DNA of 16,591 nt from ATZT02 sp964639395 (GTDB lineage Bacteria > Actinomycetota > Actinomycetes > S36-B12 > UBA5976): contig CAZXCT010000027.1 in NCBI GenBank assembly GCA_964639395.1, positions 1 to 16,591 of the forward strand. The letters run 5' to 3'. Both the position numbers and the translations under genes were made by a program. The notes under the pieces were generated by a model. It saw nothing but the letters and a program-made list of their open reading frames with translations. It searched no databases and was not told where the DNA came from. Shown piece after piece: positions 15,088-16,591 of the stretch (positions are counted from its first letter, which is position 1; each line of letters opens with the position of its first letter).

Positions 15088-15109
15088 GGTCGCAAAAAGC
15101 TTTGCGACC
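15088..15109 (+). terminator. Strong hairpin between ruvB and secD, possible terminator
   Basis: GGTCGCAAA and TTTGCGACC form a perfect 9-pair stem around the loop AAGC. It is followed by TTTCCTATGTTT, which is T-rich but not a clean U-tract. It lies 52 bases after the ruvB stop. It may terminate the ruvCAB transcript or act in the secD leader; in the first case secD needs its own promoter, and only a weak -10-like TATGTT (15115-15120) is seen after it. Confidence 0.5.
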
Positions 15110-15123
15110 TTTCCTATGTTTAA

Positions 15124-15132
15124 AAAGGTGAG
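15124..15132 (+). promoter_or_regulatory. Ribosome binding site of secD
   Basis: AAAGGTGAG lies 7 bases before the GTG at 15140, the best ribosome site in this gap. It supports the GTG as the secD start. Confidence 0.6.
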
Positions 15133-15139
15133 TGATTAA

Positions 15140-16591
15140 GTGGCCGCCCCTCGCACTAAACCACTTAGGGCATTCATATTTTTTCTTGTTATTTTCATTT
15201 CACTTGGCGCTTGGGCTTATTGGCCGGGGGTATCGCATCAAGGACGCCTCGGGCTGGATTTACAAGGTGGCTCTCAAGTTATTTTGATTCCGCAAGTTAC
15301 TGCTGGCACCGAAGGTAGCTTAACTGAAGAGCAACTTGATCAAACCGTAGAAATTATTCGCCAACGAGTCGACGGCTTTGGTGTCGCAGAAGCAGAAGTT
15401 GCTATCCAAGGAACCGCAGAAAATGCGGCAATTGTGGTGTCTGTTCCAGGTGAGAATCCTGAAGGAATCGCAAATTTACTTAAACAAACCGCTCGGCTAG
15501 ATTTTCGCCCGGTATTAGCCGCAACTACTGGAATCGCATTTACGGTAGATGAGATTGAGCCAGTTCTGGTGCCACGAGTTCCAGTTTCAGCAGACAGCGC
15601 TGAAGAATTAAGTGCGGCCTACGCCAGTTTAGATTGTTTTGTCCCTGGGGTGTTGCAAGGTGGAATCCCTGATGATCCAACTAAATATATTCTTACTTGC
15701 TCACAAGATGGCACTCAAAAATTCTTACTTGAACCGGCTTTTATCACCGGGGATCAATTAACTGACGCTGCCGCCGCCTTACCTGATCAAGGCGCGGGTG
15801 GCTGGATTGTTACTTTAAGTTTTGATTCTGATGGGGCAAGAAAATTAGCGGAAGCCTCTACTCGCTTAAGCGCATTACCAACACCGCAAAACCAGTTTGG
15901 AATTGTGCTAGACGGCTTAGTGCAATCATCCCCATATTTTTCTGAACCTATCTTGGGTGGTTCAGCCCAAATCGAAGGTAATTTTACAATTGAAAGCTCA
16001 AAGCAATTAGCCCAAGTTTTAAAGTTTGGTGCTTTGCCTGTCACTTTAGTAATTGCAGAAAGTTCGGCGATTAGCCCAACTTTGGGTCAAGATCAACTAA
16101 CCGCTGGCTTAATAGCAGGTGCGATTGGTATGGGCTTAATTGCAATCTACTTACTGTCTTACTACCGATTGTTAGGCATAGTTGCGCTGCTTAGTTTGGG
16201 CTTAGCTGGCGTACTAGCGTGGTTTTTGTTTATTGCCTTAGGTCGCAGCGTCGGATTTACTTTGACGCTAGCAGGCATAGCAGGTGCAATTGTTTCTATT
16301 GGTATTACGGTGGATTCATTTGTAGTTTATTTTGAAAGAATTTATGATGAAATTCGAAACGGTAAAAGCATCAGAGTGGCTACTGAAACTGCTTGGCTCA
16401 GCGCCCGTCGTACGCTCATAGCAGCAGACTTTGTCACGTTGCTAGTTTCATTAGTGCTTTATGCGCTAAGCGTCGGAAGCGTGAGAGGTTTTGCCTTTAC
16501 TTTGGGTATTTTCAAATTTATTTATTTAATTATTGCCTTCTTGTTTACTAAACCTATTTTTACCATGTTTGTACGATCTCTCTTAGCAAAT
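15140..16591 (+). CDS. secD: Protein translocase subunit SecD, 3' end outside window
   Basis: SecD with SecF uses the proton gradient to help pull secreted proteins across the membrane after SecYEG/SecA export. From GTG 15140 the frame is open for 484 codons to the window end. A membrane helix at about 10-28 is followed by GLDLQGGSQ (38-46), the D1 motif, a large external P1 region with IIRQRVDGFGV, and then five hydrophobic helices. The second helix block has TLAGIAGAIVSIGITVDSFVVYFERI, including the aspartate important in transport, and the last has FTLGIFKFIYLIIAF and TKPIF. Only the short cytoplasmic tail appears to be missing, and secF is expected next. No yajC gene precedes it. Confidence 0.95.
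   Translation, partial: MAAPRTKPLRAFIFFLVIFISLGAWAYWPGVSHQGRLGLDLQGGSQVILIPQVTAGTEGSLTEEQLDQTVEIIRQRVDGFGVAEAEVAIQGTAENAAIVVSVPGENPEGIANLLKQTARLDFRPVLAATTGIAFTVDEIEPVLVPRVPVSADSAEELSAAYASLDCFVPGVLQGGIPDDPTKYILTCSQDGTQKFLLEPAFITGDQLTDAAAALPDQGAGGWIVTLSFDSDGARKLAEASTRLSALPTPQNQFGIVLDGLVQSSPYFSEPILGGSAQIEGNFTIESSKQLAQVLKFGALPVTLVIAESSAISPTLGQDQLTAGLIAGAIGMGLIAIYLLSYYRLLGIVALLSLGLAGVLAWFLFIALGRSVGFTLTLAGIAGAIVSIGITVDSFVVYFERIYDEIRNGKSIRVATETAWLSARRTLIAADFVTLLVSLVLYALSVGSVRGFAFTLGIFKFIYLIIAFLFTKPIFTMFVRSLLAN

Noticed and set aside
15116..15139. Seven-codon ORF before secD as a yajC remnant or a gene
   Set aside because: It is too short to carry any YajC character; it is mentioned only as a possible coupling element.
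1..16591. CRISPR arrays, insertion sequences, phage genes, toxin-antitoxin or other defence systems
   Set aside because: No repeat array, transposase, integrase or small paired genes were found; gaps are all about 105 bases or less and the gene order is conserved housekeeping.

Overview
The window looks like a piece of the main chromosome of a streamlined, AT-leaning actinobacterium. Three things suggest this: the gene order (thrS, HIT protein, phosphatidylinositol-phosphate synthase, PIM acyltransferase, PimA, a pimA-linked membrane protein, pdxS, pdxT, yebC, ruvC, ruvA, ruvB, secD), which is typical of Actinobacteria; the phosphatidylinositol mannoside genes, which are close to an actinobacterial hallmark; and the tight packing (1 to 8 base overlaps, gaps of at most about 105 bases) with many TTA leucine codons. 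Freshwater Nanopelagicales (acI) or a similar low-GC lineage is my best guess. This is inference; no rRNA gene or marker tree is available here.

Layout. Bases 1-1445 hold the end of a FecCD/BtuC-type permease and its ATPase, the tail of a metal-chelate or corrinoid importer operon. A tRNA-Gly(GCC) gene follows on the minus strand, tail to tail with the ATPase. Bases 1597-3439 carry pabB and pabC, which turn chorismate into p-aminobenzoate for folate. A small PGPGW-type membrane protein and an atypical formyltransferase follow. Bases 4791-10550 form a dense run: thrS, an Ap4A-phosphorylase-like HIT protein, pgsA (PIP synthase), patA, pimA and a one-pass membrane protein. This makes phosphatidylinositol phosphate and then its mannosylated, acylated derivatives. 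Bases 10621-12116 encode the PLP synthase pair pdxS/pdxT, with a recognisable promoter and an overlapping palindrome. Then come yebC, the Holliday-junction genes ruvCAB, and secD, which runs off the window end.

All genes except the tRNA are on the plus strand. No mobile element, CRISPR array, phage gene or recent insertion was seen, and no gap exceeds 300 bases. This is mostly a conserved housekeeping region. The points most worth a second look are the formyltransferase whose catalytic Asn position is Val, the palindrome over the pdxS promoter, the absence of yajC together with a strong hairpin between ruvB and secD, and the leaderless-type starts of pabB and the PGPGW gene.
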